DNA of 64,000 nucleotides. It comes from Eudorina sp. 2006-703-Eu-15 (taxonomy: Eukaryota > Chlorophyta > Chlorophyceae > Chlamydomonadales > Volvocaceae). Below the pieces are notes generated by a model. That model did no database searches and was not told the DNA's origin. It saw only the letters and a program-made list of their open reading frames with translations. The stretch spans positions 186,001-250,000 of the forward strand of contig BDSI01000029.1 of the NCBI GenBank assembly GCA_003117195.1, given 5' to 3'. The position numbers and the translations under genes are program-made. This document shows positions 37,001 to 49,000 of the stretch, one piece after another (the first letter of the stretch is position 1; each line of letters opens with the position of its first letter).

Positions 37001-40000
37001 AATTCGCTATGTTTGTCATATTAATTGTTCTCTATTGCAAGGTAACTTTGGTTTGACTGAAAAAAATTCTTTGCGCACAAACGGTCAATGTAAAGCTCCG
37101 CGGTCCCCATGGACCCGAGTCAACATCCACCCAACGCCTCTCGCGCTCATATTTGTTGCAACGGGTGCCGCGTGATGAATACTTGAATTAGGAATGGGCG
37201 GCGCGTGCTAAATTGAACTTCGATAGTGTTCTGATGTTTGAACATCAAGATACCACCAACATCAAGATTTGCCTTTCTGTTTTGCCAGATGAATACAATT
37301 CAACAATATGTATTGAATCAAAGTTTCAAGATGCAAAGGGATAGCGTACCGAGTGCCAACGAGTTCTCCAGTTCCGATGGCCCAAAGTCCGGGTCTCACC
37401 GCGGCTTTTTCGCACCCTGTTTTTGCCTTACATTTGCTATGTAACTATTGATAGCAAACTTTAGAGGTTCACGTATGCTGCGGGCGTGCAACTGAAGGGT
37501 TGCATGCTTGCCGACGGACCAAACAACTACAGTTTCACGGCAAAACAAGGATGCTTCAAGCTTGCTTTGTGATCATCTGCTTGACAGACGGATGTGGTAG
37601 TGCAGAGGCGATTATCGTTACCATAGTGCCGATACGGTGACCGCCGTCGCCGGCGGCGCGTACTGCAGGATGGTTTCGGGGCTGCCGACGTGTTTGGGCT
37701 TGGTGAATCTATGCACGCCAATCCACCTTCAACATCAACGACACCCCCAATGGTAACCTTTCACTCTCTCACACTGTTGCGCGGTAATAGAGTTTTCGTT
37801 CGAAAGCAAGCGGCCTATACAGATTATAGGGGGCCCCGCCCTTTTTTGGGCGGGGCCCCAGCGCGAAGCGCGTTCGGGGGGCCCCGCCCCCTAGGATTGC
37901 CCATGTCCGTGTGTGTGTGTGTCCGTGTGTCCGTGTGTCCGGTAACGGCAAAACGTTCATTATCCGCTAAACTAATTCGCTATGTTTGTCATATTAATTG
38001 TCCTCTATTGCAAGGTAACTTTGGTTTGACTGAAAAAAATTCTTTGCGCACAAACGGTCAAAGTAAAGCTCCGCGGTCCCCATGGACCCGAGTCAACATC
38101 CAACCAACGCCTCTCGCGCTCATATTTGTTGCAACAGGTGCCGCGTGATGAATACTTGAATTAGGGGCAGGTGGCGCGTGCTAAATTGAACTTCCATAGT
38201 GTTCTGATGTTTGAACATCAAGATGCCACCAACATCAAGATTTGCCTTTCTGTCTTGCCAGATGAATACAATTCAACAATATGTATCGAATCAAAGTTTC
38301 AAAATGCAAAGGGATTGCATACCGAGTACCAACAAGTTCTCCAGTACCGATGGCCGAAGTCCGGGTCTCACCGCGGCTTTTTCGCACTCTGTTTTTGCCT
38401 TATATGTGCTATGTAGCTATTGATGGCAAACTTTAGAGGTTCACGTCTGCTGCGGGCGTGCAACTGAAGGGCTGCATGCTTGCCGACGGACCAAACAACT
38501 ACAGCTTCACGGAAAAACAAAAATGCTTCAAGCTTGCTTTTTGATATCTGCTTGACAGACGGATGTGGTAGTGCAGAGCGTTACGATAATAATGCAGATG
38601 CGATGACCGCCGTTGGCGGCGCGTAGGTTTCGGGGCTACCCTACCTGCTTTACCTTGCTCAATCTATGCACGCTGATCCACCTTCAACATCAACGACACC
38701 CTCAATGGCACCCTTTCACGCACTCACACTCTTGCGCGGTAACAGAGTTTCCGTTGTAAAGCAAGCGGCCTGTACGGATTGTAGGGGGCCCCGCCCTTTT
38801 TCCGGCTTCAAGGAAGCCGACCCCCTACTTGTCGGCTTCGAGGAAGCCGACCCCTACTTTTCGTCCTCGACCTGACCTTCTGCCCCGCAGCAACGACAGA
38901 CCCGCTGTTCCCTAGGTATACGATGTCTGCCCCTACGCCCTCTGTTGGCCTCCAGCGCCCAGCAAGATAACCGGAACTGCCTTGGCTTTCGGTGCGCACT
39001 GCAAGAATACCGTAGCATGTGGCGGCCACATCACGGCTGCCGCGCCTGAAAACGGCAATCCCATCCAGTGCTTGTACTTCGACACCTGAATCCCGGGCTG
39101 CTTACCATCCGAGGGAAACCCCTCTGGCAAAACCCCAAGGCGCACATATTCCCAACCGTTCATCAACTGCTTCATCATGGCTGTCACAATTGGGCCCTCG
39201 AGGAGTGGCTAAGAAAGCAACCAATCAACACGCTTGTCGATCTCATCACAGTCTTGCGGCAAACCGCTCCAGACGTCGTATTCCAGGAACGAGAGAACCT
39301 GCAGCACTGACGTCCCCCACCCTTTCCATTCGGGATGTGTGAGGGCATCAACTAACTCGGCACGTAAAACCATGCACGCAACTGAGCTTTGTTGCTTCCG
39401 AACACGATTCCAAAAACCAACTTTTTGCTTAAGGATGTAATAATGAACAGGAAGTTGTGCTAACTCCGCAAACAAATGCCGGTGGGCTGGTCGGGCAGCA
39501 CCCACAATTTACCGCATGTACAGAATTTGCAACTGAACTGCATCATCTCGCAAACACGGGTGCGCAGTCCTTGGTAGGGGTTGATGAGACGAGGCACCTA
39601 CGAGCTATCTGGGCCCGTTGGAACACCCGGTCGGGATACGGGTCCACCTTGTAACGGTTTAAAAAAAACACGCTTCGAACAGACCTTCCGCCAGATTATT
39701 CCCATCACGGCGCATGTATATGTATGTGTGTGCATGTGTTTAGCGAGAAACCCGCCCGACCCAAATTATTAGGCGTGTGTGTATGGTGGTGTGCTGGTGT
39801 GCTGGTATGGAGGTGTGGAGGTGTGGAGGGTGGGGTCTGGCAGGCCCGAACTCTTTGCGAGCCTCACAAATCTTACCAAAGACATGATGCCGTACACGTT
39901 ACGACCCCCTTACATCCGTCCCAGGCCTCTCAGCGTGCAGCGCTCTGCCCATCCACACACAACGACACAAACCTCTTTTTTCGCTTCTCGTGGCTCAGTT

Positions 40001-43000
40001 ATCTTATACACAACGACACAACACCCCCCTCCGGGCCGTTTTCATCATAACCTCCCCCCACATGCCACCGGCACCCACCGTTCAGGCCGCGGTCATCCTG
40101 TCCGTCGGCGCTCCAGGGGCGCTAAGCACCGGGCTGACCTACTCGGGCTATACGGAGTCGGCCGCCGAGTTCCGCCGGCAGTGGCAGGAGTTTCGAATGT
40201 GAGTGCTGGCCTGCTGGGGGACTGCGCCACTTGGTTGGAGGGTGTGGGTGGTATATGTCAGGGGAAGGATGGGGGAACTGTGCTCGGGTGTAGGAGAGGT
40301 TGTAGTTTCACAACCCCGACTCCGGCTCTCTTTCCGCACCCCCGGACCCGTGGCCCGGCGGGGGCTGGATCGCGCGTGTGCCGTGAGGCGTTGGTGGCGG
40401 GGTTACCGTCAAAGGCTAAACACCAGCCACCAACCACCAACCCCTAACCACCAACTGTGCACACGGGCTGATTGCCCCTATGCAGGTTGCCCCCGGTAGT
40501 GACAGGCGGGGTCCAACCGCACCCGCTGCAGCTCACCGTGCAGGCCCCCCTTCAGCTTCAGGTCAACGTGCAGCCCACCTTCTTGTTGAGATTCTGGTGG
40601 GTCGGTGTCTGCGGGCTGGGCTGGGCTGGGCTGGGCTGGGCTGGGCTGGGCTGGGCTGGGCTGGGCTGGGCTGGGCTGGGCTGGGCTGGGCTGGGCTGGG
40701 CTGGGCTGGGCTGGGCTGGGCTGGGCTGGGCTGGGCTGGGCTGGGCTGGGCTGGGCTGGGCTCGTGCGGGGGTGGCGACGGGGACTGGCGAAAGGGACAC
40801 ATTACCCCCTGGTCAGGACGAGGGGCCGATCAGAGTGCCGTTCGGCACCTCCCAGGCATTCGTCCGTCTGTCCGTCTGTCCGTCCGTCCGTCCGTCCGTC
40901 CGCCCGTCCTCCGTGTTTTCTTTTCATACGCGCTCCACCCGGCGGCACGGCTGGCTCGGCCCATCATGGCTGGCTCGGGCCTTCGCGGCTGCCTCGGTGT
41001 ACCTGCGCCTCGTGAAGCGGGGTGGTGCCCCCGCGTCCCAATCGCCACCCACCGCAGGCAGTCGACCTCCATCGCCTTCAGCGCCCTCTTCAGACTAGGG
41101 TTTCAGAGCGCCCCTGGAGTGCCCTCCTGCTCCGGAGTGGCCCACCAGCTGTACAGCAAGATGGACCTGTTCGTTAACGTGGGGCTGCAAGTCAGCGCGG
41201 CGCTGCCCGCCTTCGGCGCCTCGACTGCCGTACAGCTGCTGGGCGCTCCGTACGTGCCCTGGGTCGGCAGCAACGCCGGTATCGTACAGGTGCGCGGACG
41301 TGACCCGTTCCGCCCGTACCACATATCTTGGGGGGTCACACTTTGCACTGCTGTGCCGTACCACGACGCACACGCTCCACGCCCAAACACACATTTATCC
41401 TCACACACATATTCACACACCTCCCCCATGTTGATGGTTACGGTACGATTTCGGCGCACAACCAGCCCTCCCCCGTCCCCCTTCCCCGTCCCCCTTTCCC
41501 CCTCCTCCTCCGCCTGTGTGGGTATGCAACCTCTCCCGGCAGGTGTATCTGAACTGCCCCACCTGCTACGGCTGCCTGCCGGACGTTCGCGCCGCCTCCA
41601 ACAGCACCTACTGGGATGTCGGAGCCTGGGGGACCTGCAGCGCGGCCTGCGGGGGCGGCCGCCGCAACCGCACCGTCGTGTGCAGGCGGCGCAGCGGCAC
41701 GGGCGCGGAGGAGACGGTGGCGGACACCTTCTGTTTGGCGGGCAGCCGCGGCGGGGGCACCGTCCTCCTCGCCGCCAAGCCCACCACCAGCCAGGTCTGC
41801 AACTCGCAGCCCTGCGCCGCGTCGACGCCCTGCCCGTACAGCTGTACGGCAGACTTGCTGGAGAATGAGCAGTGCGACTTGGAGTGCATGAGGCCGGAGT
41901 GAGGTTTTGGGAGGGGGGTGGGGAAGGGGGAAAGGAGGGGAGGGACGGGGGATGGGGAAATGTGTAGATCATGCCGTACCGTGGGGGGGGGGAGACAGAA
42001 GAGGGCATTTGAGGAGAAGCAACTGACATCCTGCCCCGCGCCCCAACCCGCTTACCGTGTCTTTTACGACCGAGTCTTTGCGACCACTGACTGATCCTCG
42101 CCTGCCACACCGTGTACGGCAGGTGCGGGTACGACAACGGCTACTGCGCCACCCAACTCCGTGCGTCGACCACGTGCCTGTCGTACATGACCTGCACGGA
42201 CTGCCTCGCCTCGCGCTACCCTTGCGGCTGGTGCGCTACAGCTGGCAGCGGCAGTAGCAACGGGACCGGCAGCTGCCTGCCCGGCACCGCTGCGGGTCCG
42301 GCCGCAGGCTACAGCTGCCCTCCAAACAGCGCCGGCGGTGACGGCAGTAGCAGCGGCAGCAGCAGTGGTACCGACAACGCTTCCTGGTGGCTGACACAAT
42401 GCACGGTTTCGGAGCCGCGCTTGGTGGTGCTACAGCCGTCCGCGGGGCAGCAACTGGTAGCGGGCAGCACTGTGACGATAGTGTGGACGGGCGGCGGTGG
42501 CAGTAGCAGTGGTGGCAGTGACAGTAGCACCAGCAGTAGCAGCAGTAGCAGCAGTGGCAGCAGTAGCAGCAGTAGCAGCAGTAGCAGCAGTAGCAGCAGT
42601 AGCAGCAGTAGCAGCAGTAGCAGCGATGGCAGTGGCGGCGCCGGGGTTCAGTTGTACCTGCGAGCACGGGCTAATGGGTCGCTGACGACGGGTCTGGGAC
42701 TGCCGTCAGGTGGGGTCGGGCGTCCGGTTGGGAGGTGGGAGTCCCGTGGGACGGGGAGCCGACTGGGCAGCCCGAAGCCCAAATATCGTTGTAAATAACA
42801 ACCGTATGAACCTAGCTAGCACTAGAACATTGGCAACGTGTGTATGTGTGTATTTGTGTATGTTTGTATGTTTGTATGTGTGTGCGTGTTACATGGTTGG
42901 GGGTGCATAACCCATACCTGTAAAACTACCCATACGAGCCGTAGGCCCAAGGGTGTATGTGTCTGTGACTCTGTGAGTCATGGTCGCGGGTGCATCTTGC

Positions 43001-46000
43001 ATCTTGCATGTCTCTACGAGGATTACGCGGACCGGACAAAGAGAGTCTGCTACACCTCCCAAAGGGAGCGCGAAGGACTAGGCGCGGCGCGGCGCGGAGA
43101 AGTGGGCACACTCGCCTCCGGCGTCGGGGCCCAGCCCGGGCAGAATTCCGTAAACCTTGTGGCGCCCCTGGAGTCTGAAAACACACCACCTCCGGCCTGC
43201 CCCCTCCTGCCCCGCGCCCGGCCCCACATCCTCGCGCGCCCCACACATGCCAGACCCCGTCCCCAACACCGGCGCCTTCACCTGGACCTTGCCGCCCAAC
43301 ATTCCCCCGGGGTCTGACTACCGCCTGGTGATCCACAGCGCCAGCGACAGCACCAACATCGCCTCCGGAAGGCCCTTCGCCATCGTGGCGCCGCCGGGGC
43401 CCTTCACATGGCGCACTGACCCATGGGTCCCTTGCAGCTCGCCGTGCGGCGGCGGCAACCGCACTCGCCGCGTCGCCTGCGTGGACACCAGCGGCCCCGG
43501 CGGCGCCGCCACGGGGGTCGTGGTGGACGACTCGTACTGCAATCTCGCGACGATGCCGCCGCAGACCGAGGGCTGCAACCCGTGGCTGTGTCAGACCACC
43601 TGCCCTCCAGCCGTCCAGAGCAGCTCCAGCGGCGGTGACAGCGCCACGTGCAGCGGCAGCAGCAGCACCAGTATCAGCACTACCACCACCACCACCACTA
43701 CCACCAGCAACAGCACCGCCACCACCAGCAACTCCAACAGCACCAACAGCACGGCCTGCAGCGCGTGCACTTGTCTGCGGCGACCCACGGGTCTGGGCTA
43801 CCTGTGCGGGGTCGTGTCGTCCACGGGCCAGGTGGTCACGTGCGACGCGATGTCTGACGGCGCCGGCGGTTATCAGGAGTGCTGCCGGAGGAACGGGTGG
43901 GCGGGGAGGGTCTTGGGAGGGAGGGGGAGAGGGGAGTCGGAGGGGTCGGGAGGGAGGGAGGGAGGGAGGGGGGCCGGGGAATGCGGAGCCGCTGAGGCCG
44001 CCGTGTATGCGTGGCCCGGGCTTGGGGTGGTGTGAAGGAGGCTAGGGTAGCGGAGAGGGTCCCCGGGTGAAGGAAATCGACTGAATCGCAGGTAGGGCAA
44101 AACTGAGCCGCATGCCCGGGTCGATAGAACACCTGAGGTGATCATATGTGCCACAACAGCAGGGCGTGAGGGCGGTAGGTAAGTAGGTAAGTAGGTGAGA
44201 AGGTCGGTAAGCAGGCGGCCCCCTCAACCTCTCCTCAACCCTCAGCCCCCCGGGCAGCTTACCCAAACTGCCCGGCCCCATTGCTCGCTCGCCGCAGCTA
44301 CGTGTGCGACGACGGCTGTACGGATAAGGCCCAGTGGGTGGAGGTGGAGGGCGCCCGGGGCGAATGCAGTCGGCCCTGCGGCGGCGGAGTGCAGGCCCGG
44401 ACCTTCGCCTGTGTGGGGCGCTACAGCCCCGGATGCGGTGCGCAGCCGGGGGCTCGGGCTGGTCTGGGGCCTGGGGCCGGGGCAGCCAGGCGACATGAAT
44501 GCCGGATGTGGGAGGTTGGAGGCGTGGGGATCTGTGTTCCATGCATGAACCACGTTACGGTCATATATATATGTATATATATATATATATCCTTGTGCCA
44601 ACCTCCCTTCAACCCACTCCAACCACCCCAACCACCCCAACCACCCCAGGAGGCACCGACGCGCAGTGCGCCCGGGACGTCCCCTGCCCCGCGGCCAAAT
44701 GCGGCGGACCCGACCCGGGGCGGCTGCTCTACGACTGTAACCTGCAGCCCTGCCCGTCGTACAGCTGGGCGGCGAGCGACTGGGGGCCCTGCGACAGGGC
44801 CTGCAATGGAGGTAGATGCGGGAGAGGATTTTGTACCCGGGTGCCTGGGACGATGTGCACCTCACCAGGCGCTGTGACCTCGTCCTGAGAGAGCTCTGAG
44901 GGGTTGACGGCGGGTTTGGCCCGCGTTGGTGGGATGGTGGCTTGGGTTCGGTCCACAGCGGATGGGGTTCGGCCCGGATGCGGGCTAGTAAAGAAATAGG
45001 TCAGGGAAGCTCAGTTGAGGGGCGGGGCGGCCGCCGGGGCCCGCAACCGGCTCTTCCCAGGAACCCCGGGAGCCGGGACCCCGGGACCTCCCTGTTGGGC
45101 TGGGTGGTTCGTCTGCAGAAAGCAGCGCGGCTGAAGCTCCTGGCCACCCTCCTTGCCCGTAGGCATCACACCACCTTGAATGAATGAATGAATGAATGAA
45201 TGAATGAATGAATGAATGAATGAACCTTGTTTGTTTGTACGCGATGGGTCCTTGAACGAACCATCCCCACGCCCACAAACCCATCACTCGATCCTCACTG
45301 CCCGCCACCCCCCGCTGCCCCAGGCACCCAGAGCCGCAGCGTTGTCTGCGTACCCGGCACTGCCACCAAGGCCCCCACTACCAGCACCACTACCACTACC
45401 ACCACCACCACCACCACCACCACCAGCACCACCAGCACCGGCGCCTGGCCCGCGGCGCCCGACAGCCTCTGCGCCGGCCTGCCCAAGCCCGCCTCCCAGC
45501 GGCCCTGCAACACCCTCAACTGCGCCGTGTCGCAGCTCTTCATCACGCAGCCCACCCCAGGTGCCACGGTGCGCGCGGGCTCCACCCAGTCCACCAACAT
45601 CACGTGGCGGGGGGGCTCCCAGTCGGGCGTGGTGACGCTGGCGGCGGCGCTGGTGTGGCGGGGCATGGCGGCGCGGCCGGCGCCCGCGGACCCACTGCCC
45701 TCTGTCGGGACCCTCGCCTGGCGGCCGTTGGGCAGCCTGGGCTTACCCGTGGCGGCACCGAATGTGCTGTACTTCCCCTGGCAGGTCCCGGCCGACGCGG
45801 AGTCGGGGTGGTACATGCTGAGGCTGACGCTGGCGGACGACAGCAGCAGCAGCGGCAGCAGCAACAGCAGCAGTAGCGGCAGCGGCGGCGGTGTCAGCGG
45901 CAACAGTTTCAGCGGCGCCGGGTACAACATCAGCACGCTGGCCTACTCGGCCGGTACAATCGGCATCCAGGGCATGGCGACGTATGTGGCGATGTTCCTG

Positions 46001-49000
46001 CCCTGGGCCCCCGGGGACGACCTGAACGCCGCGCTGCTGGTGTGTGGGTTGAGGTTCCAGGGTTTCGGAGCTGGGGGTGGACGAGGCAGGCCAGTGGGTG
46101 GGACATGTCCACGTGTACCTTGTATAGGCTGTGTGGACTGTGGAGGGTTGGCAGTGAGTAGGTAGGCAGCCTGCCAGTGAGTAGGTAGGCAGGTAAGTAG
46201 GCAGGTAGGCATGGAGGACGGTTGATCTCTGATGGCGGGTACGCGGGCAGGCGGGTAGGCGAGTAGGCGCGTTGGAGGTCGGAGATCTAGGGGCTTATGA
46301 ATTTGATTGGTCAACAGGAGGGTCCACCCCCATGTGGGTGCGCACCCGCATGCTGCACCTGACGACCAAGTGCTTGGCCCCCATCCTTCCGCCGCCTGGC
46401 TCCACATCCTTGACGCGCCCCTTCTGCTGCGCGTTCTTCCCCGGATGGACGACCCCGCTCCCCCCTTCCCCCCGCCCCCGCGCCCTGGATGGGGGCTCTG
46501 CTGCTGCAGATCACATTGCGCGGCACCGACGGCACCGCCCAGGCCACCAGCCTCCTCAACCTCTCCTCAGCCGCCCGGCAGGACGCAGCCGGCGGGGCTC
46601 GCACCCTGTCCTTCACCTGCCTGGACGTGGGGCCCCTCCTGGAGGTCGGCGTGGAGCTGCCCATTCCAGCCAACGGCACCGCTTCCTCTCCCCCATCTGC
46701 CGCCACCTCCACCCCGCCCGCCGCGAGTGCAGCCCCGGTCGCCTCCTCCTCGGTTCCGCCCTTCGCCTTGGTGGTGTTCAATGCCTCCTGGGGCAGATAC
46801 GAGGTACGGTGCGCGTGCCGGTATACGGTACGTCAGGTCGCACTTCTTGCACCCCGTACATCGTTGTCCGTACTGAATACATCTAGGTCCCTCAGCGGCC
46901 TCCAACCATGGTGGTATGGGTCTCAAGCTCCCTCCCGTACTCCGCTTCCGCCTCCTGAAAACACAACCCGAGTCCAACATTAAACACAACCCCAGTGGGC
47001 GCGGTCTCGCTGTTTGGTCCCGCATGCACACGCCCTCACCAGTGTATTGGTGCTTGGGTTGGGAATTGGGTCGGGCGGGTTTCTCATCTGAACATCCTCA
47101 CCTCCCGCTCCTCAGCCCCCTCTTCCCTTCCGTCCCATCCACCCGCCGCCCGCCGCTTCAAAGGCCGGCTTTCCCTCTGGCGTCTCCTCCTCCTCCTCCT
47201 CCGGCCCAGTCATGGCCGCTGTGTGCGGCTCCCTCAACGGCAGCTGCGCCGCCTGCGCCTCCAAGCCCGGCTGCGGCTACTGCCGCTCCAGCGGCGAGTG
47301 CATGGCGCTTGGCGGCCCACGGCCGTACGCGCCCGGGCTGAGCGGCCCCGCCGCGCGGTCGTGCCCCTCCGACTTCTGGGCGGCGGATGCGGACTCCTGC
47401 ACCAGGCCCGGCTTTGACCTGTGCTCCGGGCTGAGGTCGTGTGCCGCATGCATGCGCGCCGCGGGCTGCGGCTGGTGCGCCGAGACCTGCACGTGCGCCG
47501 TCGTCGACCCGGTGACCCGTGGGTCAGTGGCGGCTGGCGGCTGCAGCACCTCGCGATGGCTGCCGTACCTGGATCCAGGCCAGAGCTGCGAGACGTCGAC
47601 GCAGACCCAAGGGTCGAACTGTACGACGGCTACCTTTCCGCTGTCCGCGAGCGCGACGGTGGTGGCGATGCCGCCGGCACCTGCCGTCGGCGGCGCCGCC
47701 GCCAACACCGCCCCTGGCCCGATCGTCCTGGCGAACGGCAGTACGATTGCAGTGCAGCTCAGCACCGCGACCGTCATAACGAATTGCGCCGCCGCGGGCT
47801 GCGCCCCGCCCCCCAAGGGGATCTGTACGGCAATCGGCACGCAGGCGACTTGCGGCTGTGTGGGCGGCTGGTCGGGGCCGTCTTGCGATGTGCCCCCCAG
47901 GCCCTGTTGGGCCTCCCTGGCGTGCACCGCCAACGGGTTGTGCGTCGAGGTGGGGGCAACAGCGGCAGCTGCGGGCGCCGCTGGCGCCAACGCATCGACG
48001 GTGGCGGCGGCATGCGTCTGCCGGCCGGGCTACGTCTTCGACGGCCGGTCCGCCTGCGTGTTACCGCCGCCGCCGGCGCCGCCGGCGCCGCCGCAGCCGC
48101 TGCCTGTACCGCCGTTTCCGCCGTCGCTCCCCACGGTGCGTGTCCTGGAGGGCCGGCGGCTGTCGCCGTGAGACCTGTGGAAGGGATCTCTCATTGGAAC
48201 TGAACACATGCATCCGATTTGCATGGGATTTATTTACTTGTTTCTGCGGAAACAGGCAACACAAGCGAATGCGCCTGAATTCCGCCGGCCTGACCCGCCC
48301 CGATGATCCACATCCGCCCCCGGATGACATATTGACAATCCTGTCCGCCAGAGGCCGCCATCGCCTTGGAGGCCGCCGCCGCCGTCGACGTCGACGTCGC
48401 CGCCGCCACCTTTGCCGCCTTTGCAGCCGCGGCCGCCGCTGCCTCTGGTGCGTTTAGAGGGTTGAAGCGGCAGCACCTGACAAGGCCGAACCCCGCGGGC
48501 ACCTAACGCCTACGCCTACGCACCGCCCGCCTCCGGGCTCCGGCCCCCCCGGGGGACACCTCATCCGAGTGTCCGTGTGTCGTGCGAGGTTGAACATGTA
48601 GCATGTAGCATGTGGCAGCGATCCTGGGCCTTATTCCTGCGACCCCGCCCACTCGTACATTGAAAGCCCCGCCCGCTGCCCCACTCCGCCGTGTCGATCC
48701 CAGCAGCCATCTCCGCCGTACGGCATGCATCGCCGTACGGCCATGAGCGCGCGCTCCCCCGCCTCCGTCTCGACGGGAGGCCGGACCCTGCGGATGGTTG
48801 GTGGGGTTGAGGTGGAGGTGGAGGGGGCGATGGAGGGGGAGGAGGAGGAGGAGGACGGACCTCGAGGTCGACAGGGCGGTGGCAGCGGTGGCGGTGCAAT
48901 CGATCCGACGCAGCGACTGCCGGCGACTTGCCCCTGGGGCTTGCTGTGGCGGTTGCTGTTCAGTGGAGAGCAGTGGCCGCCGCATGAAGTGCAGGATCCG

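Larger units (their letters stand above)
31067..41289 (+). other. Protein module: signal peptide and beta-rich N-terminal region of unknown family (about residues 1-819)
   Basis: Exons 1-10 of the giant gene. After the signal peptide come Pro/Ser-rich spacers and a Ser/Gly low-complexity exon. From exon 5 on, alternating hydrophobic strands dominate: [81 protein letters not shown] and [17 protein letters not shown]. This suggests an extended beta-sandwich or beta-helix-like extracellular domain. I do not recognise the family. Confidence 0.5.
41543..48135 (+). other. Protein module: TSP1, LNR-like, PSI, KNH-like and EGF-like domains (about residues 820-2125)
   Basis: Exons 11-18. Thrombospondin type 1 repeats show the WxxCxxxCGGGxxxR pattern: [55 protein letters not shown] and [37 protein letters not shown] across intron 11 resembles a Lin-12/Notch repeat. 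PSI/plexin-type cysteine knots are [27 protein letters not shown] and [13 protein letters not shown]. Two Kre9/KNH-like beta domains pair AGSTVTIVW with [20 protein letters not shown] and [11 protein letters not shown] with [22 protein letters not shown]-like loops end the block ([27 protein letters not shown]). These are adhesion and matrix modules. Confidence 0.8.

Noticed and set aside
40480..41057. Gly-Leu-Ala-Trp repeat protein across the GGGCT array
   Set aside because: A period-5 array cannot contain stops in any frame here. Splicing 40596 to 41058 restores a normal beta-rich sequence in phase.
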